Below, one piece after another: positions 52,905 through 61,999 of a stretch of 64,000 bases of DNA. The DNA is from Melghirimyces thermohalophilus (GTDB lineage Bacteria; Bacillota; Bacilli; Thermoactinomycetales; DSM-45169), in assembly GCF_900102685.1 (NCBI RefSeq), contig NZ_FMZA01000015.1, positions 27,813 to 91,812 on the forward strand. Direction: 5' to 3'. The notes under the pieces were generated by a model that was not told the DNA's origin, did no database searches, and saw only the letters and a program-made list of their open reading frames with translations. How positions within the stretch are numbered: position 1 is the stretch's first letter; each line of letters opens with the position of its first letter. The position numbers and the translations under genes are program-made.

Positions 52905-54799
52905 AACTATCCTTGATGGGGGATCTGGCTGGCCTGGAGGCGGGGTTGAAAGAGCTGGAAAAGGAGTTGCCCTTCGCCGTGGATCCTTCGGGGATCCCGG
53001 TGCAAGTGGAACAAGTAGAGGCAGGCCCCCTGCAGGTGCAAGTGGAGGAAAAGGGTTGCCGGATTCAGTATCAGCGTCCCGTTCATTTTTTTCGGGGATT
53101 GGGTTTGTTGTTGGAGATGTTGTGGGCAGGTCGCTCGCCCGCCCATGTGGAGGAAGAACCCCGATTTGACCGAAATGGAGCCATGTTCGATTGTTCCCGC
53201 AATGCGGTATTTCAACCGGAGACCCTGCGACGGGTGATCCGGATGATGGCTCTGATGGGTCTCAACATGTTGATGTTGTATACCGAAGATACATACACCG
53301 TGGAGGGGGAGCCTTACTTCGGTTATATGCGCGGTCGCTATACGTCGGAAGAGTTAACCCGGCTGGACGGGTACGCTTCCCTGTTCGGGATTGAAATGAT
53401 CCCCTGCATCCAGACCTTGGCCCATTTGGCTTCTTTCCTGAAATGGGATCGGGCCAAAGGGCTGCGGGATACCGAGGATGTGTTGTTGGCCCGCTCCCAG
53501 GAAACGTATCAATTTCTCGATCGCTTGATCGCTTCCGTCAGCCGATGTTTCCGGAGCCGACGAATCCATATTGGGATGGACGAAGCTTTCGGTCTCGGTC
53601 GAGGACAGTATTTGGACAAGTACGGATATCATTCCCCCTTCGATATCATGGCCGCCCATTTGAAACAGGTGGTCGATATCACCGATCGCTACGGACTTCG
53701 CCCCATGATCTGGTCCGACATGATGTTCCGCATGGGTTCCAAAGATCACAGCTATTACGATCTGGATGCGGAGATTCCTGACGGGGCACGTAAAGAGATC
53801 CCCGCCGGCGTTCAGTTTGTGTACTGGGATTACTACCACTCCGATCCTACTTTTTATCGACAGTTTATCGATAAGCACCTCTCCTTCGGCTCCATGCCCG
53901 TTTTTGCCGGCGGGGTTTGGACTTGGGCCGGTCCCGCGGTCCATTACGAAAAAACCTTCGCCACCACCCATGCCGCCCTGTCCGCATGTAAAGAGAAGGG
54001 GGTGCGGGAGGTCTTCGCCACCTTCTGGGGAGATGACGGGGCGGAGACCAATATGTTGAACGGTTTGTTGGGGCTGCAGCTCTTCGCCGAACACGGCTAT
54101 GAGGAAAAGCCAAGTATGGAGAAGCTGAAAAAGCGGTTTTCCTTCTGTACAGGTGGGGATTTTGACGCCTTTTGGAGTCTGGGCAGTTTTGACACCCCGC
54201 CAGGGGCGGACTCCTCGGGATTAACCCCGGACAACCCCTCCAAGTTCCTGTTGTGGCAAGATCCTTTGATCGGCCTGTTTGACCGCCATGTGGAAGGGAG
54301 TCGGGTTCGGGAGCATTATGAAAAATTACATCTGCAATTGAAAGAGCACCTTCGCAAAGCGGGGAAATGGCGGGGGTTGTTTGAGGTGCCGGTCCGGCTG
54401 AGCGCGGTGCTGGCCCGAAAGTGCGACCTCAGCCTCCGGATCAAAGCGGCCTACGATCGGAGGGACCAGGAGGAATTGTTGCGAATGGCCCAGGAGGACC
54501 TCCCGGAGTTGGCCGGTGAGGTGAACCAGCTGCGACAGGCGCATCGGGAGCAATGGATGACCACATACAAAGCTTTCGGTTGGGAAGTGTTAGACATTCG
54601 GTACGGCGGGGTGTTGGCCCGGCTGGACAGCGCCGGACAACGTCTCATCGCTTACTGCGACGGGAAAATTCCCCAGATTGAGGAACTGGAGGCAGAGCGC
54701 CTCGGCTTTGACGGCTTCCATCCGAGCACTCATTCGGGAATGGGAAAAGCGGTGCTGTATTCCCGGATCGCGTCAGCCTGCCCGCAGGGTTTTCGCTGA
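52901..54799 (+). CDS. GH20-family beta-N-acetylhexosaminidase, intracellular
   Basis: Glycoside hydrolase of 632 residues. The catalytic barrel starts near residue 85 (FDCSRNAVFQPETLRRVIRM, MALMGLNMLMLYTEDTY) and contains the GH20 Asp-Glu pair in RRIHIGMDEAFGLGRGQY. Other parts are VYWDYYHSDPTFYRQF and FAGGVWTWAGPAVHYE (substrate Trp). No signal peptide is present, so it acts on imported oligosaccharides, removing N-acetylhexosamine by substrate-assisted catalysis. The ATG overlaps the copy-2 aminotransferase stop. A weak terminator follows. Confidence 0.88.
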   Translation: MKLSLMGDLAGLEAGLKELEKELPFAVDPSGIPVQVEQVEAGPLQVQVEEKGCRIQYQRPVHFFRGLGLLLEMLWAGRSPAHVEEEPRFDRNGAMFDCSRNAVFQPETLRRVIRMMALMGLNMLMLYTEDTYTVEGEPYFGYMRGRYTSEELTRLDGYASLFGIEMIPCIQTLAHLASFLKWDRAKGLRDTEDVLLARSQETYQFLDRLIASVSRCFRSRRIHIGMDEAFGLGRGQYLDKYGYHSPFDIMAAHLKQVVDITDRYGLRPMIWSDMMFRMGSKDHSYYDLDAEIPDGARKEIPAGVQFVYWDYYHSDPTFYRQFIDKHLSFGSMPVFAGGVWTWAGPAVHYEKTFATTHAALSACKEKGVREVFATFWGDDGAETNMLNGLLGLQLFAEHGYEEKPSMEKLKKRFSFCTGGDFDAFWSLGSFDTPPGADSSGLTPDNPSKFLLWQDPLIGLFDRHVEGSRVREHYEKLHLQLKEHLRKAGKWRGLFEVPVRLSAVLARKCDLSLRIKAAYDRRDQEELLRMAQEDLPELAGEVNQLRQAHREQWMTTYKAFGWEVLDIRYGGVLARLDSAGQRLIAYCDGKIPQIEELEAERLGFDGFHPSTHSGMGKAVLYSRIASACPQGFR

Positions 54800-54803
54800 T
54801 ATT

Positions 54804-54829
54804 GGAGCCCGAACCAGCTCCTCTTTTTT
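54804..54829 (+). terminator. Weak terminator inside the sugar operon
   Basis: GGAGC pairs with GCTCC, followed by TCTTTTTT. The 5-bp stem is weak, so it may reduce rather than stop transcription before the binding-protein gene. Confidence 0.5.
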
Positions 54830-54890
54830 GAAAAAAGGTCACCGATAAGACTGAAATTTCAGTGGACGATGATTGGGGGAGGGGTCCATC

Positions 54891-56444
54891 TTGAAAAAAA
54901 TGTGGCTGTTGCTGGTGGTGGTCTGTCTAGCGGGAGGATTGGCGGCTTGTTCGGGACAGGATGCCGACCAGGCCGACTCCGGAGATGAGCGATACACCAT
55001 CACCTCTTTAGATTTTCTGTATACCAACATTCCGCCAAAAGAGGGTCGGGGCGTCCAGATGATTGAAGAGAAGTTTAACGTGGATTATCAGCGGGAGTTT
55101 GGCGTGTACACCGATTATCGGGAAAAATTGACCTCCCGGGTGGCATCAGGAGACATTCCCGATGTGATGGGTTTTACCATGGAGGAGGATAAGGCCAATT
55201 ATTTTCAATGGGCGAAGCAAGGGGCCTTCCTTCCCCTGAATGAATACATCGACGATTATCCCACTCTGAAGCGAGTTCCCCAGGAAGTCTGGAACTCGGT
55301 CACCGTCGACGGCAAAATCTATGCCATCCCGCGCTATTTCCCCCAAACTTATTTGAATACCCCGATTATTCGAAAAGATTGGCTGGAGAAGTTGGATTTG
55401 GATATGCCGACCAACTATGACGAGTTGAAAAAAGTGGCCATCGCCTTTGCCAAGGAGGACCCCGATGGCAACGGCAAGGATGACACCTACGGGCTGGTTT
55501 TGGGGGAGCAGGGCTATCCCTTCTACCATTTCGGAACCTACTGGGATGCCGATGCCTGGTACCACAAAAACGACAAAGGGCAGTATATCCCGGGGGTCAT
55601 CTCTGAGGCCCGAAAAGAGAATATCCGTCACATGGCCGACCTATATAAGGAGGGAGCCATTCAGAAGGAGTTTATTCTGCTGAAGCCCAATGAGGCCAAC
55701 ACCAAGATGTTTTACGCGGGAAAAGCGGGAATTTTCATCGGCTCGCCCCGGGGCATGTCGGAAGATTACATGAAGGCACTAACCAAGATCGACCCTGAGG
55801 CGGAATTGGCGGCGATTCCTCCCTTTGAGGCGCCGGACGGCTCCCGGGGCTATACCGCTGGTTCTGGCTATTACACCGCCAATACCCTCTCTGCGAAGTT
55901 AGCCGATGAACCGGGGAAGGTGCGCCGCATTCTGGAGATAATCGATTTCGGCCGCCAATTTTATCCCGTGGAAAAGCGGAATCCAAAAAACAAGGATTAT
56001 GACTGGCTTTATGGCCATGAAGGCAAAGGGTACGAAATGGCGGAGGGTCAAGCGATCCCCGCTTCTGGTACCGAGGGCTTGGCTCCCTGGCATTACTTGT
56101 TGGATAACAAGATGTGGGCCCCCAGCGATGAAGCAAACCAGTATTCCAAGACCTACAAGCACCCTCCTTTGAAAAGGGTGGTGAAAGATCTCGAGGAGAT
56201 GCATGCCGGGATCAAACATTACTTCAATCCGATCCATCAGGTGTTTTCTCCTACCCAAGTGAACAAAGGTAGGGAGATCACCGATGAACTTTTGAACGAG
56301 CAAGCCAAAATGATCACCGGAGCTCGCCCTCTCTCCGATTGGGACCAGGTGGTTCAGAAGTATCTGGAGGATGGCGGAGCCCAAATGATCAAAGAAGTGA
56401 ATCGGGAGATCAAGGAAAAAAACATTAAGCCCGGTTGGCAGTAG
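54891..56444 (+). CDS. ABC sugar-binding lipoprotein (copy 1)
   Basis: Extracellular solute-binding protein of 517 residues, LplA-like. The lipobox is GGLAAC-SGQ after a hydrophobic signal (LLLVVVCLAGG); the Cys is at about residue 21. FDP-type Asp/Gly loop EDPDGNGKDDTYGLVLGEQG is common in this family and may bind calcium. It is clearly similar along its whole length to the protein at 62000. TTG 54891 follows GGGGGAGGGGTCCATC. It captures oligosaccharide for the LplB/LplC-type permeases downstream. Confidence 0.9.
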   Translation: MKKMWLLLVVVCLAGGLAACSGQDADQADSGDERYTITSLDFLYTNIPPKEGRGVQMIEEKFNVDYQREFGVYTDYREKLTSRVASGDIPDVMGFTMEEDKANYFQWAKQGAFLPLNEYIDDYPTLKRVPQEVWNSVTVDGKIYAIPRYFPQTYLNTPIIRKDWLEKLDLDMPTNYDELKKVAIAFAKEDPDGNGKDDTYGLVLGEQGYPFYHFGTYWDADAWYHKNDKGQYIPGVISEARKENIRHMADLYKEGAIQKEFILLKPNEANTKMFYAGKAGIFIGSPRGMSEDYMKALTKIDPEAELAAIPPFEAPDGSRGYTAGSGYYTANTLSAKLADEPGKVRRILEIIDFGRQFYPVEKRNPKNKDYDWLYGHEGKGYEMAEGQAIPASGTEGLAPWHYLLDNKMWAPSDEANQYSKTYKHPPLKRVVKDLEEMHAGIKHYFNPIHQVFSPTQVNKGREITDELLNEQAKMITGARPLSDWDQVVQKYLEDGGAQMIKEVNREIKEKNIKPGWQ

Positions 56445-56491
56445 AAAAGCGGGATGGTGAATTTAGATTCGTTAGGGAAGAGGGGATTTTT

Positions 56492-57508
56492 ATGATCACG
56501 GTGGAGGAGTTGGAAAAACATCTGACGCGGCCGTCAGAGGAACTGGTACAGGAGATGGCCTCCTTAAAAGGGGATCTGTTGATCCTGGGAGTGGGCGGAA
56601 AGATGGGGCCTACGCTGGCCAAGCTGGCGAAAAATGCGTTGCAAGCTGCCGGGCGGAAAAATCGGGTGATCGGCGTCTCCCGATTTTCCACTGATAAGCT
56701 GCGTCAACACCTGGAAGCCCAAGGCGTAGACACCGTCTCCGCCGACCTGATGGAAGAAGACCAACTGCGTGCGCTGCCCCAGGCGGACAACATCATCTTT
56801 ATGGCTGGGCGGAAATTCGGCACCTACGGTGAGGAGCACCAGACATGGGCGATGAACGCCTATCTTCCGGGGAGGGTGGCGGAGAATTATCGCAACTCCC
56901 GCATCGTCTCCTTTTCCACAGGCAATGTATATCCCCTGCTCCCCCTCGCTTGGGGAGGGGCTTCTGAGGAACAGCCGGCAGACCCTGTCGGAGAATATGG
57001 CCAATCTTGTCTAGGGAGAGAGCGGGTGTTTCAGTATTTTTCCCGTAAACACGGCATCCCCATGGTCCTGTTTCGGCTCAACTACGCGATCGATCTGCGA
57101 TACGGGGTCTTGTTGGAGATTGCCCAGGCGGTGCAAGCGGAAGAGGCCATCGATCTTCGCATGGGAAATGTCAACGTGATCTGGCAGGGGGATGCCAATG
57201 AAATGGCTCTTCGTTCCCTTTTTCACTGTGAATCGCCACCCCGGGTCCTCAATGTGACCGGGCCGGAAAACATCTCTGTGCGGTGGGTCGCCGAAGAGTT
57301 CGGGCGGAAATTAGGGAAAAAACCGGTGTTTGTCAACGAGGAGGAGCCGCGCGCCCTCTTGTCCAACGCTTCCTGTGCCCATCACCTGTTCGGTTACCCT
57401 AAGGTATCCCTGCGGCAGATGATCGATTGGACTGTCCGCTGGATCGAGGCAGGCGGGGTGACCTTGGACCGGCCGACGCATTTCCAGGAGAGGGAGGGAG
57501 TGTTTTGA
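56492..57508 (+). CDS. NAD-dependent epimerase/dehydratase-like protein, atypical active site
   Basis: Extended-SDR-like protein of 338 residues. The glycine-rich nucleotide site is LLILGVGGKMGPTLAKLAKN. NVYPLLP follows the SFSTGN strand. The expected YxxxK reads YGQSC (in GEYGQSCLGRERVFQYF), so the catalytic lysine is absent. It may be a reductase or decoy-type enzyme with altered chemistry. ATG 56492 follows AAGAGGGG. Its stop overlaps the TTG start of the aldolase gene, so the two are coupled. Confidence 0.8.
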   Translation: MITVEELEKHLTRPSEELVQEMASLKGDLLILGVGGKMGPTLAKLAKNALQAAGRKNRVIGVSRFSTDKLRQHLEAQGVDTVSADLMEEDQLRALPQADNIIFMAGRKFGTYGEEHQTWAMNAYLPGRVAENYRNSRIVSFSTGNVYPLLPLAWGGASEEQPADPVGEYGQSCLGRERVFQYFSRKHGIPMVLFRLNYAIDLRYGVLLEIAQAVQAEEAIDLRMGNVNVIWQGDANEMALRSLFHCESPPRVLNVTGPENISVRWVAEEFGRKLGKKPVFVNEEEPRALLSNASCAHHLFGYPKVSLRQMIDWTVRWIEAGGVTLDRPTHFQEREGVF

Positions 57509-58575
57509 GTGCTGACCTCCCTCTGTTACCGCCGGAGCTGAAGGCCGCTCTCCATGACGGTCTGGTGATTCCTGCCCATCCCTTGGCCGTGGACCGACGC
57601 CGTCAATTGAATGAACGGAGACAGCGGGCCTTGACCCGCTATTATCTGGACAGTGGGGCCGGAGGAGTGGCGGTGGGGGTGCACACCACCCAGTTTGCCA
57701 TTCGCGAACCCAAGTGGAACTTGCTGGAACCGGTTTTGCGCCTAGCAGCGGAGGAGGTACGGCGAAGGGATCCGAAGCGCCCCTTTTTGCTAGTAGCCGG
57801 GATCTGCGGTGATACAGCTCAAGCGGTCCAGGAAGCGGAGTTAGCCCGCCAGTACGGTTATCACATGGGATTGTTGAGTATGGGCGGCTTGTCTGATTGG
57901 AGTGAGGAAGCGCTGTTGAAACGGGCGCAGCGGGTGGGGGAGGTGCTGCCCTTGTTCGGTTTTTATCTGCAGCCGGCTGTGGGAGGAAGGGAACTCTCCT
58001 ATTCGTTTTGGCGGCAGTTGGCGGAGATGCCCTCCTTGCAAGCAATCAAAATTGCCCCCTTTGACCGCTATCGCACCTTGGATGTGGTTCGGGCTGTCGC
58101 CCAGGCCTCCCGTCGCGAGGAGATCGCCCTGTATACAGGAAACGATGATCATATCGTGGCCGATCTGCTGACAGTCTATCGGTTTCAGGTGGATGGACAG
58201 CTGGTGGAAAAACGGATGGTCGGTGGACTACTGGGACAGTGGGCGGTCTGGACGCGCCAGGCGGTGGAACTGTTAGAGCGAATCAAGGCGGTGCGGGACA
58301 GGGAATCGATTCCGGCGGATCTCTTCCGGCTGGGAACGGAGTTGACAGATGCCAATGCGGCTCTATTTGATGCTCGCTTTCATTTTCGCGGTTCCATCCC
58401 CGGGATCCATGAAGTGTTGCGCCGCCAGGGTTTGCTGGAAGGAAGTTGGTGCCTCGACGCCGATGAAACCTTGTCCCCTGGGCAACAGGGGGAGATCGAA
58501 CGGGTGATGCGGGACTACCCTCATTTAACAGACGACGGGTTTGTCCGGCGGAATCTCCGCCGCTGGTTATCCTGA
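57505..58575 (+). CDS. DapA/NanA-family aldolase-like protein
   Basis: Class I aldolase-superfamily protein of 356 residues, longer than DapA (about 290). The Schiff-base lysine is likely in PSLQAIKIAPFDRYR. Other parts: GAGGVAVGVHTTQFAIREP and GYHMGLLSMGGLSDW. The C-terminal 60 residues are an extension. Substrates of relatives include pyruvate adducts such as N-acetylneuraminate or keto-deoxy sugar acids; the exact reaction is unknown. TTG 57505 follows AGGGAGGG. It fits a terminal carbon-splitting step. Confidence 0.8.
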   Translation: MSADLPLLPPELKAALHDGLVIPAHPLAVDRRRQLNERRQRALTRYYLDSGAGGVAVGVHTTQFAIREPKWNLLEPVLRLAAEEVRRRDPKRPFLLVAGICGDTAQAVQEAELARQYGYHMGLLSMGGLSDWSEEALLKRAQRVGEVLPLFGFYLQPAVGGRELSYSFWRQLAEMPSLQAIKIAPFDRYRTLDVVRAVAQASRREEIALYTGNDDHIVADLLTVYRFQVDGQLVEKRMVGGLLGQWAVWTRQAVELLERIKAVRDRESIPADLFRLGTELTDANAALFDARFHFRGSIPGIHEVLRRQGLLEGSWCLDADETLSPGQQGEIERVMRDYPHLTDDGFVRRNLRRWLS

Positions 58576-58590
58576 AGCGGGAGGGATTGG

Positions 58591-59229
58591 ATGGAAATCG
58601 GAGGCTGGGCTGGCCGGTTGATACAGGTGGGAGATGGGCTGTTCCGGCTATGTACGCTCAATCTTCTCTGGCTTGGATTCACCCTGTTGGGAGGTGGCGT
58701 TTTCGGCTTGTTTCCCGCGACAGCGGCGCTTTATACGGTGATTCGGAAGTGGCTGCGGGAAGGGGAAGGGGTTCCGATATTCTCCACCTTTTGGCGGGCG
58801 TACCGGGAGGGGTTTTGGCGGCTGAACGGGATGATGGGGATTTATGCCCTGATGTTTTCGGCATTGATCCTTGATTTTCGGCTGCTGGCGGTGATGGAGG
58901 GAAGCTTGGATTGGATCCGCCCCATCTTGATCACCATTTCTGTTATCTGTTGGGTCTCTCTCTTGTATCTCTTTCCGCTAGTGGTCCATGTCCGTCTTCG
59001 CTTCTTTCAGTATATGATCCAATCGGTGCTGATCACCTTGGCCCGTCCGCTGGAATCCGTGTTGTTGGCTGGGGCAGCTCTTTTGTGCTACGCCTTGTTT
59101 GTTTGGCTTCCCGGGCTTGTTCCCTTTCTCGGGGGGAGTCTGCCGGCGTTGCTTTTGTTTGTCATCGCCTGCCGGACCTTCCGGGTTTTAGAGGGGCGTG
59201 GCAGTGAGCGAGAGGAGGTGACTGGATGA
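58591..59229 (+). CDS. YesL/DUF624 membrane protein
   Basis: Integral membrane protein of 212 residues with about five helices (LNLLWLGFTLLGGGVFGLFP; MGIYALMFSALILDF; PILITISVICWVSLLYLFPL; PLESVLLAGAALLCYALFVW; LPALLLFVIAC). The LLWLGFTLLG-GGVFGLFPATAAL opening is the DUF624 signature. These proteins regularly accompany LplA/LplB/LplC-type sugar ABC systems; their function is unknown. The start of ROK overlaps its end. Confidence 0.88.
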   Translation: MEIGGWAGRLIQVGDGLFRLCTLNLLWLGFTLLGGGVFGLFPATAALYTVIRKWLREGEGVPIFSTFWRAYREGFWRLNGMMGIYALMFSALILDFRLLAVMEGSLDWIRPILITISVICWVSLLYLFPLVVHVRLRFFQYMIQSVLITLARPLESVLLAGAALLCYALFVWLPGLVPFLGGSLPALLLFVIACRTFRVLEGRGSEREEVTG

Positions 59230-60131
59230 AGACAGCCGTCGGCGTGGATATCGGCGGGACCAAGGTGGCGTGCTGCCTGGTTGATCCGGAGGGGAATGAT
59301 CTTTGTGCTGTGGAGATGGCCAGCCTGCCTGAGGATGGGGAAAAGATGTTTCGGCGCATCGTCGATGCCATTGGTAAGGTGTGGCCCCGGTCTGAAGATG
59401 GGATGCCGCCACCTGTCGGTATCGGGGTGGGGGTGCCGGGGAAAGTGGATCGGGACAAGGGGGTGGCCGTGGTACAAAATAATCTCCCCTGGCGGGATTT
59501 CCCCCTGGCTGCCCGGTTGCGTGATCACTTTCCCGCGGATGTCCTCCTGGATAACGATGTCTGTATGGCCGCTTACGGGGAGTGGATGATTCGGGGGGGA
59601 TCCCGTCAGGAAACCTTCGTCTATTTCACTATCAGCACCGGGATCGCCTGCTGCACGATTCATCAAGGGCATCTCTTACGAGGGACCGGATTTGCTGGGG
59701 AGATCGGTCTGGTTCCTTTCTCGCCTGAGCACCGCCTGGAAGAAGTGGCGGCTGGACCGGCCATCGCCGATGACTATCGCTCGCCCCGGGAAGTGATCGA
59801 TGCTTATCGGAGGGGAGAGGCGAAGGCGGGAAGGCGCATGGAGTCGGTGATGGATGCCTGGGCCCGGGGGTTGTATGGGGTGATCTCCCTGTTGGACCCC
59901 CACCAGCTGGTATTAGGCGGAAGCGTGATCCAGCACAATCCCTTTTTGTTGGCGGAGATTCGCCGGCGGATCGGTTCGCTGGCGCTGCCGATTCAACAGG
60001 AAGCGCTCGAGCGGCTGTCCCTCAGCCGATCGGGGTCCAAGGCAGGCTGTATCGGAGCCGGTCTGCAGGTGTTCAATCGCCATCCGGTAGGTAAAGGGAA
60101 GGGAGGAGAGCGATGGATGCGAAACCGGTAA
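59226..60131 (+). CDS. ROK-family sugar kinase lacking the zinc cluster
   Basis: ATP-dependent sugar kinase of 301 residues. The phosphate-binding start is VGVDIGGTKVACCLVD, and the catalytic region is DVLLDNDVCMAAYGEW (Asp of the DND). The hallmark zinc motif CxCGxxGCxE is missing: after GHLLRGTGFAGEIG the sequence goes to LVPFSPEHRLEEVAAG. Such zinc-less ROK proteins exist, often with altered substrate use. It probably phosphorylates the imported sugar or amino sugar. Start overlaps the DUF624 gene, and its end overlaps the permease by 19 bp. Confidence 0.88.
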   Translation: MKTAVGVDIGGTKVACCLVDPEGNDLCAVEMASLPEDGEKMFRRIVDAIGKVWPRSEDGMPPPVGIGVGVPGKVDRDKGVAVVQNNLPWRDFPLAARLRDHFPADVLLDNDVCMAAYGEWMIRGGSRQETFVYFTISTGIACCTIHQGHLLRGTGFAGEIGLVPFSPEHRLEEVAAGPAIADDYRSPREVIDAYRRGEAKAGRRMESVMDAWARGLYGVISLLDPHQLVLGGSVIQHNPFLLAEIRRRIGSLALPIQQEALERLSLSRSGSKAGCIGAGLQVFNRHPVGKGKGGERWMRNR

Positions 60132-61072
60132 CCCGACGAAAAAGGTGGGCTCCTGTCAGGATCAGGCCGCGCCTGCGCAGGGGCGGCGGGGTGCAGACGG
60201 ACAAGTACCTCTATCTGCTGTTGGTGCCCGGCTTGTTGTATTTTTTGGTTTACAAATACCTTCCCATGCTGGGGCTGGTCATGTCCTTCCAGGATTACAG
60301 TCCTTTCCTCGGGTTTTGGGAAAGTCCCTGGGTCGGGTGGAAACATTTTCAGACGATGTTCGAAGATCCGGAGGCGATCCGCGTCATTCTCAACACCCTG
60401 GAAATCTCCTTTCTGCAGATCCTGTTCGCCTTTCCTCTGCCGATCATTTTAGCGATCATGATCAACGAAGTGCGCCATGCTGTCTATAAGCGGCTGATTC
60501 AATCCTTGGTCTATCTGCCCCATTTCCTTTCCTGGGTGGTGGTGGTGGGGATTTTCGTGGTCTTTTTGAAAAGTGATGGAATCGTCAATCACCTCCTGGC
60601 CTGGTTCGGCATGGAGCCGATTCCCTTTTTGACCCGTCCTGAGTGGTTTAAGCCCCTGATCGTATTTCAGGTGATCTGGAAGGAATCCGGGTGGGGAACA
60701 ATTATCATTTTGGCGGCGCTAGCCGGGGTGAATCCCCAGCTGTACGAGGCGGCGGTGATCGATGGTGCCAGCCGGCTGCAACAGATCTGGCACATCACCC
60801 TGCCGGCGATCCGCAGCACGATCGTTATCCTTTTGATCCTGCGGCTGGGCAATGTGATGGATACCGGATTTGAGCAGATCTTTCTGATGTTAAACCCCTT
60901 TACCATGGATGAGGGGAATGTTTTAGACACTTATGTCTATTTCAAAGGGATTCAACAAGGGGATATCAGTTTTGCCACCGCCGTCGGGATGTTTAAGGGG
61001 TTGGTCGGACTGATCCTGGTGGTGATCGCCAATCGATTGGCGCGGAAATTTGGCGAAGGAGGCATCTACTAG
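60113..61072 (+). CDS. ABC sugar permease, LplB type
   Basis: Inner-membrane permease of 319 residues with six predicted helices after a basic cytoplasmic tail. The EAA motif is YEAAVIDGASRLQQIWHITL, where the shared ATPase docks. YLLLVPGLLYFLVYKYLPML begins the first helix. It pairs with the LplC-type permease and the two binding lipoproteins. No ATPase gene is in the window, so a general ATPase such as MsmX is probably used; that is typical of this subfamily. Confidence 0.94.
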   Translation: MDAKPVTRRKRWAPVRIRPRLRRGGGVQTDKYLYLLLVPGLLYFLVYKYLPMLGLVMSFQDYSPFLGFWESPWVGWKHFQTMFEDPEAIRVILNTLEISFLQILFAFPLPIILAIMINEVRHAVYKRLIQSLVYLPHFLSWVVVVGIFVVFLKSDGIVNHLLAWFGMEPIPFLTRPEWFKPLIVFQVIWKESGWGTIIILAALAGVNPQLYEAAVIDGASRLQQIWHITLPAIRSTIVILLILRLGNVMDTGFEQIFLMLNPFTMDEGNVLDTYVYFKGIQQGDISFATAVGMFKGLVGLILVVIANRLARKFGEGGIY

Positions 61073-61086
61073 AAAGGAGGGATTGG

Positions 61087-61962
61087 ATGAAAGACCTTAG
61101 CAGGTCCGCTCGGCTGGCGAGTGGCTTAAACACAGTGGTTCTGATGTTGATCGCTTTGTCCATGGTGTTTCCCTTTGTCTACATTTTTGCTGTCTCCTTC
61201 TCCAGTCTGAAGGATGTGATCCAAAGCGATCTTCTCCTGTGGCCGAAGGAGTGGGTAACCGATGCCTATCAATATATTTTGTCCTCCGATGCCTTTATCC
61301 GTTCCTTCGGAGTGACGGTCACCATCACCGTGATTGGCACCCTGGTCAATATTTTGTTCACCTCCACGATGGCTTACGGGCTGTCCCGCCCGATCCGAGG
61401 ACAGAGAGTGATGCTCTTTTTGGTGGTTTTCACCCTGCTCTTTAACGCCGGCATGATTCCCACCTACATGGTTGTCAAGGCGACTGGTTTGATCGATAGC
61501 CTGTGGTCCCTGATTTTACCCATCGCCATCAATCCCTTCAATCTGATCGTGATGCGGCAGTTTTTCCTCCATATCCCCGAAGAGCTCCATGAAGCGGCCA
61601 TCATCGACGGAGCCAACCATTTACAGATTTTCTCCCGGATTATGCTTCCGTTGTCCAAACCGGCTATCGCCGCCTTCAGCCTCTTTTACGCGGTGTTGCA
61701 TTGGAACAGTTACTTTCACGCCATCCTGTACATCAATGATCCGGCCAAATGGCCTTTGCAGGTGGTGTTGCGCCAGATTGTGATCGTCGACGAACCCGAT
61801 GCGGCTTTGGGTGGAGCTCAACGCATGCTGGAAAATCCACCCCCGCCGGAAACGGTACAGATGGCGGCGATTTTGCTGGCTACTTTGCCGATCCTGCTCG
61901 TCTATCCCTTTTTGCAAAAATATTTTGTCAAAGGGGTGATGTTGGGCTCGGTGAAGGAATGA
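61087..61962 (+). CDS. ABC sugar permease, LplC/YtcP type
   Basis: Second permease, 291 residues and six helices. It starts near LNTVVLMLIALSMVFPFVYI and has the EAA motif HEAAIIDGANHLQIFSRIML. The C-terminal FVKGVMLGSVKE is the usual tail. GAAAGGAGGGATTGG precedes the ATG 14 bp after lplB. It makes a heterodimeric CUT1-type channel for oligosaccharides. Confidence 0.94.
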   Translation: MKDLSRSARLASGLNTVVLMLIALSMVFPFVYIFAVSFSSLKDVIQSDLLLWPKEWVTDAYQYILSSDAFIRSFGVTVTITVIGTLVNILFTSTMAYGLSRPIRGQRVMLFLVVFTLLFNAGMIPTYMVVKATGLIDSLWSLILPIAINPFNLIVMRQFFLHIPEELHEAAIIDGANHLQIFSRIMLPLSKPAIAAFSLFYAVLHWNSYFHAILYINDPAKWPLQVVLRQIVIVDEPDAALGGAQRMLENPPPPETVQMAAILLATLPILLVYPFLQKYFVKGVMLGSVKE

Positions 61963-61999
61963 GCGATGCCCGATAAAAAGTTGGAAAAAGGAGGGGATT

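Noticed and set aside
53354..54094. Minus-strand frame opposite the GH20 gene
   Set aside because: The plus-strand frame holds the GH20 Asp-Glu motif and is overlap-coupled to its neighbours.
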